Below are positions 18,840-30,746 of a DNA stretch of 64,000 nucleotides, one piece after another. The notes under the pieces are model-generated. The model saw only the letters and a program-made list of their open reading frames with translations, searched no databases and was not told the origin of the DNA. A program made the position numbers and the translations under genes. How positions within the stretch are numbered: the stretch's first letter is position 1; every line of letters starts with the position of its first letter. Where the stretch lies: the NCBI RefSeq assembly GCF_017308075.1, contig NZ_JAFKFX010000035.1, positions 90,259 through 154,258 of the forward strand, written 5' to 3'. This DNA comes from Allobosea sp. Lineage in GTDB: Bacteria > Pseudomonadota > Alphaproteobacteria > Rhizobiales > Beijerinckiaceae.

Positions 18840-19310
18840 TCAGGCGCGCACCACGACCAGGCCGGTCAGCAGATCGTGACCGAGGCGCCGGTCGGAACGG
18901 GCCAGGCCGCAGAGGATGTCGAGGAACCAGAGCGCGACCGTGCCGGCCGCGACATAGAAGAACAGCGCGTGCACCGCGGCTGCCAGCGCATCCGGGCGTC
19001 CGCCGGAGGCGGTTTCGACCCGAAGGCCGGCCATGCGCATGCCGAACGTCGCCTGCTTGCGGCCGCCGATCGTGATGGCGGCGTAGCCGAGCGCGACGCC
19101 GATGGTCGCCCCGCCCATCAGGAGCCAGGTCAGCCCGAAGGTGACGATGCCGAGGATGCCGAGCAGGACGAGGACGATCCAGGTCAGGAAGAACAGGATG
19201 ACGACGTCGCCGATCCAGGCGAACAGCCGCGAGCCGAGCACGCCGCGCGTATCCTGTACCGGGCGCTCCTCCAGCGGGAGGGGCTGGCGATAGGAAGAGG
19301 GCTGGCTCAT
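18840..19310 (-). CDS. RDD-family integral membrane protein
   Basis: A 156-residue inner-membrane protein. The RDD signature is represented by GSRLFAWIGDVVILFFLTW (about 26-44) and by FGMRMAGLRVETASGGRP near 89-106. At least three hydrophobic segments follow each other: 32-50, about 52-76 and 113-130. The family function is unsettled; some members help ion transport or stress tolerance. It sits upstream of bpt in the same direction. Confidence 0.8.
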   Translation of the reverse strand: MSQPSSYRQPLPLEERPVQDTRGVLGSRLFAWIGDVVILFFLTWIVLVLLGILGIVTFGLTWLLMGGATIGVALGYAAITIGGRKQATFGMRMAGLRVETASGGRPDALAAAVHALFFYVAAGTVALWFLDILCGLARSDRRLGHDLLTGLVVVRA

Positions 19311-19490
19311 TTGGTGGTCGACTTCCTTGTCCGTGCGGGCAGGCTGCTGATCGGAATTGGCGCCCGCTCCGACAATGTTTGATCAGCCTCCCGGTTCCGC
19401 AAGCCCGCGATGCCGAAAAGTGCAAGCGGCTTTCGCCCAGGATCACGCACTGGTTCGTTGAGAAGGAGACCGATTCACGCTCCCGAAGTG

Positions 19491-20744
19491 TCACTGACCG
19501 GAGCGATCGGTCTCTTGGCCGCGCGGATAGATTCGCCGCGGCGCAAAACCTTCCCGGCACAGCGCCTGCTCGATCGCCGCGGTATGGTGCTCGTCACGGG
19601 TTTCGACGGTGACGTCGAGCGTCACGCCCTTCGCCGGCACGTCGAGGAAGAGCCGGCCATGGCTGACCTCGAGGATGTTGGCGCCGAGCGTGCCGAGCAG
19701 GCTCGCGACCTTGCCGAGCAGGCCCGGCCGGTCGCTCGCCGTCAGGCGGAAGGCGGCGATGCGCTGCTCGCGCTCGAGTTCGCGGACCATGATGGCCGCC
19801 AGCAGCCGCGTGTCGATATTGCCGCCGGTGAGAACGAGCCCGACCTTGCGGCCGCGATAGCGCTCGGGTTGCTGCAGCATGGCGGCGAGCCCGGCCGCGC
19901 CGGCGCCCTCGGCGAGCGTATGCTGCAGGCAGGCATAGGCGTTGACGGCGCGCTCGATCAGGTCTTCGCCGACCAGCACGATGTCTGAGACCAGCGCCCT
20001 GACGATCGGCAGGGTCTGCACGCCGACCGTCTTGACGGCGATGCCCTCGGCCAGAGTCGCGCCGCCGATCGGCAGCTCGGCTGCGTGCAGCGCGTTGTGG
20101 AAGGAGGGGTAGAGCGCCGCCTCGACGCCGATCAATTCGATGCCGGGCTTCAGCGCCTTGGCAGCGACAGCATTGCCGGCCATCAGCCCGCCACCGCCGA
20201 TCGGGATGAGCAGGACGTCGAGATCCGGTGCCTCGCGCAGCATTTCGAGCGCGACCGTGCCCTGGCCGGCCATCACCGCGGCATCGTCATAGGGGTGGAC
20301 GAAGACCAGCCCTTTCTCCTGCGCCAGTTTGCGGGCCTGCTCGGCGGCCTCGAACAATGTTTCGCCGAAGAGCACGACCTCGGCGCCATGGGCGCGGGTG
20401 TTCTCGACCTTCACCAGCGGCGTCGGCTCCGGCATCACGATCGTCGCCGGAATGCCGAAGCGCCTGGCATGATAGGCGACCGCCTGGGCGTGATTGCCGG
20501 CCGACATCGCGATGACGCCGCGGCGCTTCTCCTCGTCGCAGAGGCTGAGCAGCTTGTTGACCGCGCCGCGTTCCTTGAACGAGGCGGTGGCCTGCATGTT
20601 TTCGTGCTTGACCAGGACCTCGGCTCCGGTGAGGGCCGAGAGGCGCGGCGCCGGCATCAGCGGTGTCCTCAGCACATGGCCCTCTATGGTGTGCGCTGCG
20701 GCCTCGACATCGGCGAAGCTGACGGCGAATGCGGTCTCTGCCAC
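19491..20744 (-). CDS. ilvA: Threonine ammonia-lyase
   Basis: A PLP enzyme of 417 residues that deaminates threonine to 2-oxobutyrate, the entry to isoleucine synthesis or threonine breakdown. The PLP lysine is in SFKERGAVNK (about 55-64), SAGNHAQAVAYH (81-92) is the substrate loop, and the PLP phosphate loop is GGGGLMAGN. A single ACT-like domain closes the protein (ASDRPGLLGKVASLLGTLGAN, about 342-362). Its size and single regulatory domain resemble catabolic-type enzymes. It begins 21 bases after a LivH-like permease gene and is probably in the same operon. Confidence 0.92.
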   Translation of the reverse strand: MAETAFAVSFADVEAAAHTIEGHVLRTPLMPAPRLSALTGAEVLVKHENMQATASFKERGAVNKLLSLCDEEKRRGVIAMSAGNHAQAVAYHARRFGIPATIVMPEPTPLVKVENTRAHGAEVVLFGETLFEAAEQARKLAQEKGLVFVHPYDDAAVMAGQGTVALEMLREAPDLDVLLIPIGGGGLMAGNAVAAKALKPGIELIGVEAALYPSFHNALHAAELPIGGATLAEGIAVKTVGVQTLPIVRALVSDIVLVGEDLIERAVNAYACLQHTLAEGAGAAGLAAMLQQPERYRGRKVGLVLTGGNIDTRLLAAIMVRELEREQRIAAFRLTASDRPGLLGKVASLLGTLGANILEVSHGRLFLDVPAKGVTLDVTVETRDEHHTAAIEQALCREGFAPRRIYPRGQETDRSGQ

Positions 20745-20765
20745 GTTTTCCCCCCGGAGCGCTTT

Positions 20766-22100
20766 TCAGACCTGGCGCGGCGACAGCGCGCCATCGCCGA
20801 AGAAGCCGCCGGGACGCAGGATCAGCGTCACGGCGAGCAAGCTATAGACGGCGATGTCGCGCTGTTCGAGCGGCATCGCCGTCGACCACGCCATCTCGAA
20901 GGCGGCGATGGCGAGCCCGCCGAGGCAGGCGCCCGGAACCGAGCCGATGCCGCCGAGCACGGCCGCGACCAGCGCCTTGAGGCCGAGTGTGAAGCCGCCG
21001 GAAAAACCCATGCCGCCATAGATCACCGTGACGATCACGCCGGCCGCGCCACAGGCGGCACAAGCGATAACGATGGCCCGGTCGTGCACGGCGCGCGCAT
21101 CGATGCCGAACAGGGTGGCGGTGCGGGCATCGTCCGCCACGGCCCGCCAGGCCCGGCCATAGGCGGAGCGGCGCAGGTAATGGATCAGTCCCAGCGCCGC
21201 AGCTAATCCACCGGTCGTCATGGCGAGCCCGACCGGCGTGGTCGTGACGATGAAGTTCTCGGCCCGGGCCAGCGGCAGCGGCTCGTTGAACACCGGTGGC
21301 AGCCAGCGCAGTTCGACACCTTGTGCGAGACGCAGATACTCGGATAGCGCGATGGCGAGGCCGATCGTCGCGATCAGCACCTGCTGGCCATTGGCCTTGT
21401 CGAGATGGCGCAGCACGAAGCGACCCATGGCGAAGCCGTGTATGGCGCTGACCGCGATGGCGACCAGGAAGGCGATGGCGAGGCCGGAGGCCGGGGTCGA
21501 AGGCGCGAGCGAGAAGACCACGGCGACGCCGACCACGGCGGCGGCGGCGCCCAGGGCCGAGAATTCGCCGAAGGTCAGGATGATGCGGCCGTTCAGCCCG
21601 TAGATCAGCGCATAGGCGCTGGCGAGCAGGGCATAGACCGCGGCGGCGGGCAGGGCGGATAGCGCCTGCTGCAGGAAATAGGCGAGCCCCGGCGGCAGCA
21701 GCGGCAGCTGCGCGATCGGCGTCGCCTCGGGGTCGACCGGCGGATCGGCCTTGTTCTCGAGGTAGAAGCGCCGCAGCAGCAGGAAGCTCGCATCGGTCAT
21801 CGGCCGCCCGTCCGAGGCGAGGCCGGCGAGCGCGCCGCGCGGCAGCGGCGTGCCCTCGCCGGCGAAGATGCAGTCGATGGTGCGTCGCCTCGGCTGCATG
21901 TCGGGCCGCTCGACCCGGTAGACGATGCGCAAAATGCCGGGGCGCGGACCCTGGCCGCTGCCCTCGATCACGATCGTGCTGTCGCTCGGGTTCAGTGCCG
22001 GGATCGCCAGGCGGCAGGCGCGCCGCTGGTCGGTGTCGAAGCGCTGCCCGCAGGAGGCGAGCGCCAGGCAGAGCAGAATCGACGTGAGCAGCGCGCGCAT
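20766..22100 (-). CDS. LivH-like branched-chain amino-acid permease with lipoprotein-type N-terminal extension
   Basis: A protein of 444 residues. The last 300 are a LivH-type ABC permease: GLNGRIILTFGEFSALGA (about 169-186) and GIDARAVHDRAI, followed by the GLKALVAAVLGGIGSVPGA motif (about 371-389). In front lie about 140 extra residues beginning with a lipobox, LALASCGQ, and a polar, probably periplasmic region containing two further Cys. Ordinary LivH proteins have about 290 residues and no such region. No LivM, LivG, LivF or binding protein is nearby. Threonine ammonia-lyase follows 21 bases downstream. A role in amino-acid uptake is inferred. Confidence 0.8.
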   Translation of the reverse strand: MRALLTSILLCLALASCGQRFDTDQRRACRLAIPALNPSDSTIVIEGSGQGPRPGILRIVYRVERPDMQPRRRTIDCIFAGEGTPLPRGALAGLASDGRPMTDASFLLLRRFYLENKADPPVDPEATPIAQLPLLPPGLAYFLQQALSALPAAAVYALLASAYALIYGLNGRIILTFGEFSALGAAAAVVGVAVVFSLAPSTPASGLAIAFLVAIAVSAIHGFAMGRFVLRHLDKANGQQVLIATIGLAIALSEYLRLAQGVELRWLPPVFNEPLPLARAENFIVTTTPVGLAMTTGGLAAALGLIHYLRRSAYGRAWRAVADDARTATLFGIDARAVHDRAIVIACAACGAAGVIVTVIYGGMGFSGGFTLGLKALVAAVLGGIGSVPGACLGGLAIAAFEMAWSTAMPLEQRDIAVYSLLAVTLILRPGGFFGDGALSPRQV

Positions 22101-22157
22101 CGAGGCTGAGGCTAACGCGCTTCATGGCTGCGCGGAACATGCCTCATGCAGAGCGCC

Positions 22158-22226
22158 ATGCTCGGGCTCGACCCGAGCATCTCTTTCAGGAGATTCTCGG
22201 ATCTGCGCTTCGCTGCGCCCGAGAAT
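22158..22226. repeat. Dispersed double-hairpin repeat between hemB and the LivH-like gene
   Basis: First hairpin ATGCTCGGG / CCCGAGCAT (22158-22180), second ATTCTCGG / CCGAGAAT (22193-22226). The first matches the element at 7085-7107 in layout. No gene is seen in the 138 bases around it. Confidence 0.6.
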
Positions 22227-22238
22227 GACGGCTCTTGT

Positions 22239-24557
<2,319 letters not shown>

Positions 24558-24561
<4 letters not shown>

Positions 24562-25004
24562 GCCTGACGCGCGAGAGCGATGTCCTGCGCAGCCAGTCCG
24601 GCGGCGCTGCCGGTGAGGGCAAGTCCGGCGGCAGGCGCTGGCGGACGATGCTGGTCTGGCTGCTGCGCCTGCTCTCCGTCGCCTGGATGGCGAAGGGGCT
24701 GCTGCAATGGGCCGTGATCCTCGGTCTCGGCGCCGATGCCGTCCCCCCCTTCGAAGCGCGTCCGCTGACCTTCCAGGCGATCACCGTCTATTTCGCGGTG
24801 TTCGATCTCGTTGCCGCCGTCGGCCTCTGGCTGACCGCGACCTGGGGCGGCGTGCTCTGGCTGCTGGCGGCGATGAGCCAGCTCCTGCTCGGCTTCTTCT
24901 TCCCGCGCTGGCTGCCGCTCTCGCCGGTGCTGATCGGCAGCTATGTCATGCTGATGCTGGCCTATTTCGTAGCGACCTGGGCGGCCGAAAACCAGGAGGA
25001 CTGA
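24558..25004 (+). CDS. Four-helix integral membrane protein (DUF6163-like)
   Basis: A 148-residue inner-membrane protein with four hydrophobic helices at about 31-52, 72-92, 96-112 and 120-142. It starts with GTG inside a GTGA overlap with the stop of the hydratase gene, so the two are translationally coupled. I associate it with DUF6163, an uncharacterised Rhizobiales family; this is recognition by pattern only. No catalytic residue is evident, and the link to acyl-CoA metabolism is only positional. Confidence 0.72.
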
Positions 25005-25084
25005 ACGCGCTGCGGCCGCTCGAATGCGAGTGGCCATGGTAAGAAACGCTTTAGCTTAAGGGATTTGCGGTTCATTTCGCATTC

Positions 25085-25096
25085 ACCCAAATGGGT
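25085..25096. promoter_or_regulatory. Palindrome upstream of ldtR
   Basis: ACCCA-AA-TGGGT lies 116 bases before the ldtR start in an AT-rich leader. MarR-type regulators bind such short palindromes, so autoregulation is plausible. The remaining leader (25005-25211) shows no gene. Confidence 0.4.
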
Positions 25097-25211
25097 AAAT
25101 CCCTGATTCATCCTGATATTTAAACTCGTTTTCATCCGCCCTCCCTATGGTGTCTCTCAGAAGCGGACCGGGAGACAAATCCTGGCCGGTATACAACAGG
25201 CGGGATATACC

Positions 25212-25724
25212 ATGAAAAGCAACGTAAAGACTGCGGCTCCGGCCGTGTCAGAGGAAGTTCAACTCAAGGTGAAGCCGCTTTATCTTGAGTCGCTCACCTT
25301 GGTGGAGCGCCTGCATCGGCGTCTGCTCGATGTCATCAAGGACGAATTCGAGCGTCGCAACCGCGACGACGTCAACAGCGTCCAGGCCCTGCTGCTCTAC
25401 AATATCGGCGATGCCGAGCTCAGCGCCAGCGAGTTGCGGACCCGCGGCTACTATCTCGGCTCGAACGTGTCCTACAACGTCAAAAAGCTGGTCGAGCTCG
25501 GCTTCCTGCACCATGCCCGTTCGCGGATCGACCGGCGTTCGGTGCGCATCAGCCTGACCGAGAAGGGCCACGAGGTGCACAACCTGGTGAAGGGCGTCTA
25601 TGACAAGCACGTTCGCACGGTCGAGCAGATCGGCGGCATCGCGACCGACGATTTCGAGCGCATGAACAACGCCCTGCTGCGTCTCGAGCGCTTCTGGACC
25701 GACCAGATCCGCTACAAGCTCTGA
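25212..25724 (+). CDS. ldtR: MarR-family regulator LdtR
   Basis: A winged-helix regulator of 170 residues matching LdtR, which in Liberibacter and Sinorhizobium controls the L,D-transpeptidase gene ldtP. Sequence blocks are ESLTLVERLHRRLLDVIKDE (about 25-44), SVQALLLYNIGDAELSASEL, and the recognition helix and wing GYYLGSNVSYNVKKL, then RSRIDRRSVRISLTEKG. It is followed 256 bases later, in the same direction, by an L,D-transpeptidase gene, which supports the assignment. Confidence 0.9.
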   Translation: MKSNVKTAAPAVSEEVQLKVKPLYLESLTLVERLHRRLLDVIKDEFERRNRDDVNSVQALLLYNIGDAELSASELRTRGYYLGSNVSYNVKKLVELGFLHHARSRIDRRSVRISLTEKGHEVHNLVKGVYDKHVRTVEQIGGIATDDFERMNNALLRLERFWTDQIRYKL

Positions 25725-25755
25725 GGCCGCGCGCTGCCGTCCGATCCGCAAATCC

Positions 25756-25775
25756 CCCCGGCCGGAGGGCCGGGG
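25756..25775 (+). terminator. Hairpin after ldtR
   Basis: Stem CCCCGGCC / GGCCGGGG with loop GGAG, 32 bases past the ldtR stop. No run of T follows, so it may be a weak terminator or an RNA stabiliser; the ldtP promoter must lie between here and 25980. Confidence 0.4.
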
Positions 25776-25980
25776 TGCGCCGCTGCGACTGCCGGCGATA
25801 GCCCGGCACCGATCAAGCACAATTGAACGCGACGCAACGTCGCCCCAAAAATGCCGCTCTCATCATAGCGTGTTAACTGTGGTAGGGGATCGTCCCCAGC
25901 AACCAGCGCGGCCCGGCCGTGCTGAAGGGGCGGGTTTCGTCCCGCTTTATGTTGACTGCGAAGTCCGAGGGGTACGATCG

Positions 25981-27222
25981 ATGCCGCATATCAGCCTGAC
26001 GCGTCGCGAGACGGTGCTGGCCCTGTTTTCGAGCGCCGCCGCCGGCGTCAGCCTGCCGGCTTTCGCCCAGCAGGCCGAATGGCGCCAGAACTACGATGCG
26101 GGCGCCCGCAATGTGGTGCTGCGCTCCTCTACCCCGATGCTGTCCCCGGCGGCGCTCGCCGCGACCGAGCAGGCGATCGCGAACTATCGCGATCTCGCCG
26201 CGCGCGGCGGCTGGCCGGCACTGCAGGTCGGTGATCGTCTCGCCGTGGGCTCGAAGGGGCAGGGCGTCGTGCAGCTGCGCCAGCGCCTGATCATCACCGG
26301 CGATCTCGATGCGTCGGTCGGAACCAGCAATGTCTTCGATTCCTATGTCGAGGGCGGGGTGCGCCGCTTCCAGGCACGCATGGGCCTGTCGACCACCGGC
26401 AGCGTCAACCGCGCCACCCTGAACGCGCTGAACGTGCCGATCGAGCGGCGTATCCGCCAGCTCGAGACCAACGTCGTCCGGCTGCGCACCTGGTCGGGCA
26501 ATCTCGGCAACCGCTACGTCGTCGCCAATATCCCGGCGGCTGCGATCGAGACCGTCGAGAACGGCCATGTCGCGACCCGCCACGCCGCGGGCGTCGGCAA
26601 GGCCGACCGCCAGTCGCCGCTGCTGCAGACCAAGATTCCCGAGGTCAATTTCAACCCGACCTGGACCGTGCCCGCATCGATCATCCGCAAGGATCTGATC
26701 CCGATGATGCGCAAGCAGCCGGGCTATCTCACGGAGAACCGGATCCGCATCATCGGCCCGAGCGGCGAGATCGCGCCCGAGCGGGTCAACTGGAACTCGG
26801 ACGAGGCGACGCGCTACACCTTCCGCCAGGATCCGGGCGGCGAGTTCAACTCGCTCGGTTTCGTGCGCATCAATATCCCCAGCCCGCATGGCGTCTACAT
26901 GCACGATACGCCGGCCAAGGGCATTTTCGGCGACGATTTCCGCTTCGTCTCCTCGGGCTGCATCCGCGTCCAGAACGTGCGCGACTACATCACCTTCCTG
27001 CTCAAGGAGACGCCCGGCTGGGATCGCGCCAAGATCGACGAGACGATCCAGTCCGGCGAGCGCATCAACGCCCGCATCGCCAACCCCGTACCCTGCTACT
27101 GGGTCTACATCACCGCCTGGGCGACGCCCGATGGCGGCGTGCAGTTCCGCGAGGACATCTACAACAAGGACGGGCTCGGCCCGGTCCCGGTCGCCCGGCT
27201 CCAGGGCGAGCAGGACATCTGA
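25981..27222 (+). CDS. ldtP: Murein L,D-transpeptidase (YkuD domain), LdtP-like
   Basis: An exported enzyme of 413 residues that forms or edits 3-3 crosslinks in peptidoglycan. An N-terminal signal (LTRRETVLALFSSAAAGVSL, twin-arginine type) is followed by a peptidoglycan-binding domain (about 94-150, GQGVVQLRQRLIITGDL and GVRRFQARMGLSTTG). The YkuD catalytic domain ends with the motif HDTPAKGIF...SSGCIRVQN, giving His and Cys at about 308 and 328. The ATG at 25981 is chosen. It lies downstream of ldtR, and a strong terminator follows at 27250-27281. Confidence 0.92.
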   Translation: MPHISLTRRETVLALFSSAAAGVSLPAFAQQAEWRQNYDAGARNVVLRSSTPMLSPAALAATEQAIANYRDLAARGGWPALQVGDRLAVGSKGQGVVQLRQRLIITGDLDASVGTSNVFDSYVEGGVRRFQARMGLSTTGSVNRATLNALNVPIERRIRQLETNVVRLRTWSGNLGNRYVVANIPAAAIETVENGHVATRHAAGVGKADRQSPLLQTKIPEVNFNPTWTVPASIIRKDLIPMMRKQPGYLTENRIRIIGPSGEIAPERVNWNSDEATRYTFRQDPGGEFNSLGFVRINIPSPHGVYMHDTPAKGIFGDDFRFVSSGCIRVQNVRDYITFLLKETPGWDRAKIDETIQSGERINARIANPVPCYWVYITAWATPDGGVQFREDIYNKDGLGPVPVARLQGEQDI

Positions 27223-27249
27223 GCAGGTCTTTCCTGCCGTCCAGTTGAT

Positions 27250-27281
27250 AAGGGCTCCCGGACAGCTGTCCGGGAGCCCTT
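27250..27281 (+). terminator. Perfect 32-bp palindromic terminator after ldtP
   Basis: AAGGGCTCCCGGACAG is followed immediately by its exact reverse complement, then TTCTGTTGT. It lies 27 bases past the ldtP stop and could also end transcription arriving from the minus strand, where a 27-codon gene ends at 27322. Confidence 0.85.
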
Positions 27282-27321
27282 TCTGTTGTCAGTGTTCTCT
27301 TCGGCACGTTCGATCCCGCCG

Positions 27322-27405
27322 TCAGACGAAATTGTCGGCGATGATGTAGCCGAGGATCGAGATGCAGCTCATCACGATCGCGATTTCGAGAAGTCCGAAG
27401 CCCAT
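27322..27405 (-). CDS. 27-residue hydrophobic membrane peptide
   Basis: A short frame starting MGFGLLEIAIVM and ending ADNFV. It consists almost wholly of one hydrophobic helix with a single Cys. A strong ribosome-binding site GGAGG lies five bases before the ATG, and the convergent terminator at 27250-27281 follows the stop. This is the pattern of real small membrane proteins, but no homologue is recognised, so function is unknown. Confidence 0.55.
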   Translation of the reverse strand: MGFGLLEIAIVMSCISILGYIIADNFV

Positions 27406-27687
27406 GGTCGCCTCCGCCGCTGGATGAGCAACGCCCGGACTTCGTCATGGTTCCGCCGCTGAGACGGCGAAATTGCGACGGCGCTTGTAGCGGACTCTTC
27501 TGACGCGACGACGGCACGCACCGGTTGCGCCTCTACGGCGACAAAACCGCATTCCCCTTTTGCCGGGCATGGTCTAAGCACGCGCCAGCGCCGGGCAAGG
27601 GTTGCGCCGGCCTCGCGACCAAGCCAAACGGACGCGCCTCGGGTCGGCACCGTGCCGGCCGCAGGCGGCGCGTCGATGGAGCAGACC

Positions 27688-28989
<1,302 letters not shown>

Positions 28990-29012
28990 GCAGGCTCCGG
29001 CCGGGGCGATCT

Positions 29013-29963
29013 TTAGGGGAACGTCCCGGTCAGCTTGATCATGAACAGGTTCTCCGGTCCGCCGGGCGCGTCGCCCCGGCCGGTCCGGCTGAGTTCCGCG
29101 CTGAGGTCGAGCCCCTTCGTGACCTTGTAGCCGGCCGCGGCGCTGCCGCCGAACTGCCCGTCCTTGACCTGTGCGGCGACCGCGACGTTGAAGTGATCCT
29201 CCGTCGCGCTGAGCTTGAGGTTGAGATCGACGGTCGGCTTGCTGACGTCCTTCTTGACGATGCCGGTGAGGTCGAAGGAGCCGTATTTGACCATGACCTC
29301 GCCTTCCACCTTGTCGATGGCCGCAGATCTGGTCACCACCTGAAGCGAGAGATCGAGCTTCAGCCTGTCCCATTTCAGCTTGCCGGTCAGCTTGGCGCCG
29401 ACGAGTTCGGCCGTCGGGTCGAAGACGATGCCGCCGACGCCGAGCTTCAGCGCGCCGAGCTTGACGACCTCGAACTGCAGCTTCTCCAGCTGCTGCAGGC
29501 CGAGCGTCACCGCTCCGCTGTTCGGCTTGGTGACGAACAGTGCCGCGCCTGCGCCGAGCGCGAGCGCCGCGCCGACGACATAGACGACGCCTTTGTGCTG
29601 ATCGACCCAGACGCCGAGCGCTGACGAGCCGGCCGCCTGCTTGAAGGCATCGACCTGCTTCTCCAGGGATTTGTACGCCGACGATTTCTTGATCTGCTTG
29701 AAGTATTCGTCGGCGGCCTTGGACAGAACATCGTCGCCGATCGAGCGGAGTTTCTGGATGTCGTCCGGCGAGAGCTGGGTGGTCTGGCTCTTGAGTTTGG
29801 CATTCGCGAAGCTCAAGAGCCCCTTCTGGGCGGTCGCCAGCACGACCGGGCTCTTGAGGATCTCGGCGAGACGTTCGGGAGACCTGTGGATCTCGCTGTC
29901 GAGAAGGTCGAACGCCAGCACGACCAGGCCGCCGAAGGCGTCGCCCGTAGTGTCGTTGGACAT
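29013..29963 (-). CDS. Unknown protein with one membrane helix and a beta-rich C-terminal half
   Basis: A 316-residue protein that I do not recognise. Residues 1-120 are helical and charged (SPERLAEILKSPVVLATAQK, then LRSIGDDVLSKAADEYFKQ). One hydrophobic helix lies at about 126-145 (VVYVVGAALALGAGAALFV). After it, alternating amphipathic strands run to the end (KLTGKLKWDRLKLDLSLQV, VEGEVMVKYGSFDLTGIV, PTVDLNLKLSA, LDLSAELSRTGRG, LFMIKLTGTFP), like half a beta-barrel or a lipid-contacting sheet. There is no signal peptide at the start. It is convergent with glyA and divergent from nrdR. The ATG at 29963 is chosen. Confidence 0.65.
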   Translation of the reverse strand: MSNDTTGDAFGGLVVLAFDLLDSEIHRSPERLAEILKSPVVLATAQKGLLSFANAKLKSQTTQLSPDDIQKLRSIGDDVLSKAADEYFKQIKKSSAYKSLEKQVDAFKQAAGSSALGVWVDQHKGVVYVVGAALALGAGAALFVTKPNSGAVTLGLQQLEKLQFEVVKLGALKLGVGGIVFDPTAELVGAKLTGKLKWDRLKLDLSLQVVTRSAAIDKVEGEVMVKYGSFDLTGIVKKDVSKPTVDLNLKLSATEDHFNVAVAAQVKDGQFGGSAAAGYKVTKGLDLSAELSRTGRGDAPGGPENLFMIKLTGTFP

Positions 29964-30236
29964 CTGCAAAACTCCGATTGGCGAGCGATGGGGATCGGCA
30001 GGCAGCGCAAACGGTGAAGGGCAGGCGGGTCGCAGGTTCCATCTTGGCATGAGAAGGCAGCTCGCCCTGCGTCTTTTTTGCGAGGTGCTTCCCTTCATCG
30101 GTCATAGCGCCATGCGATATTGCGCTTGCCCCCTTGCCGCCGCCCGGTCGTTTTTCGCTGGCCTGCGACGGCATGGCTGGGGCAAGGAAGGGCCGCGGAC
30201 GGTATCGTCCCTCAAGCAACCCTCGAGGCCCAAGGT

Positions 30237-30746
30237 ATGCGCTGTCCTTATTGCGGCTCGCTCGACACCCAGGTGAAGGATTCGCGGCCGACCGACGATC
30301 ACGCCTCGATCCGGCGCCGGCGCGTCTGCCCGGATTGCGGTGGCCGCTTCACTACTTTCGAGCGGGTGCAACTGCGCGAGCTCACCGTGGTCAAGCGCTC
30401 GGGCCGGCGCACCGCCTTCGATCGTGACAAGCTGCAGACCTCGATCGAGGTCGCTTTGCGCAAGCGCGCCGTGGCTCCCGAGCGTATCGAACGGCTGGTC
30501 AACGGTATCGTGCGCCAGCTCGAAAGTTCGGGCGAGGCGGAGATCATGAGCTCGACCATCGGCGAGCTGGTGATGGAAGGGCTGAAATCGCTCGACGACG
30601 TCGCCTATGTCCGCTTCGCCTCGGTTTACAGGAATTTCCGCGAGGCCCGCGATTTCGAGGAGCTGCTCGGCCAGCTCAGCAGCGATGAGGGGGAGGGCGA
30701 AGCCGAGCCCGTCGGCGAAGGGGCCAGGCCGCGCGACGATGTCTGA
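30237..30746 (+). CDS. nrdR: Transcriptional repressor NrdR
   Basis: NrdR (169 residues) represses ribonucleotide reductase genes in response to ATP/dATP. The zinc ribbon is [13 protein letters not shown] with the second pair in [11 protein letters not shown] (about 29-39), followed by the ATP-cone ([19 protein letters not shown], about 48-66) and [11 protein letters not shown] (about 124-134). The ATG at 30237 begins directly with the zinc ribbon. Its stop overlaps the ribD start by eight bases, so it heads the riboflavin operon as in many alphaproteobacteria. Confidence 0.95.
   Translation: MRCPYCGSLDTQVKDSRPTDDHASIRRRRVCPDCGGRFTTFERVQLRELTVVKRSGRRTAFDRDKLQTSIEVALRKRAVAPERIERLVNGIVRQLESSGEAEIMSSTIGELVMEGLKSLDDVAYVRFASVYRNFREARDFEELLGQLSSDEGEGEAEPVGEGARPRDDV

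Noticed and set aside
27250-27281. Perfect palindrome considered as an operator or recombination site
   Set aside because: Its position directly after ldtP with a T-rich tail fits a terminator.
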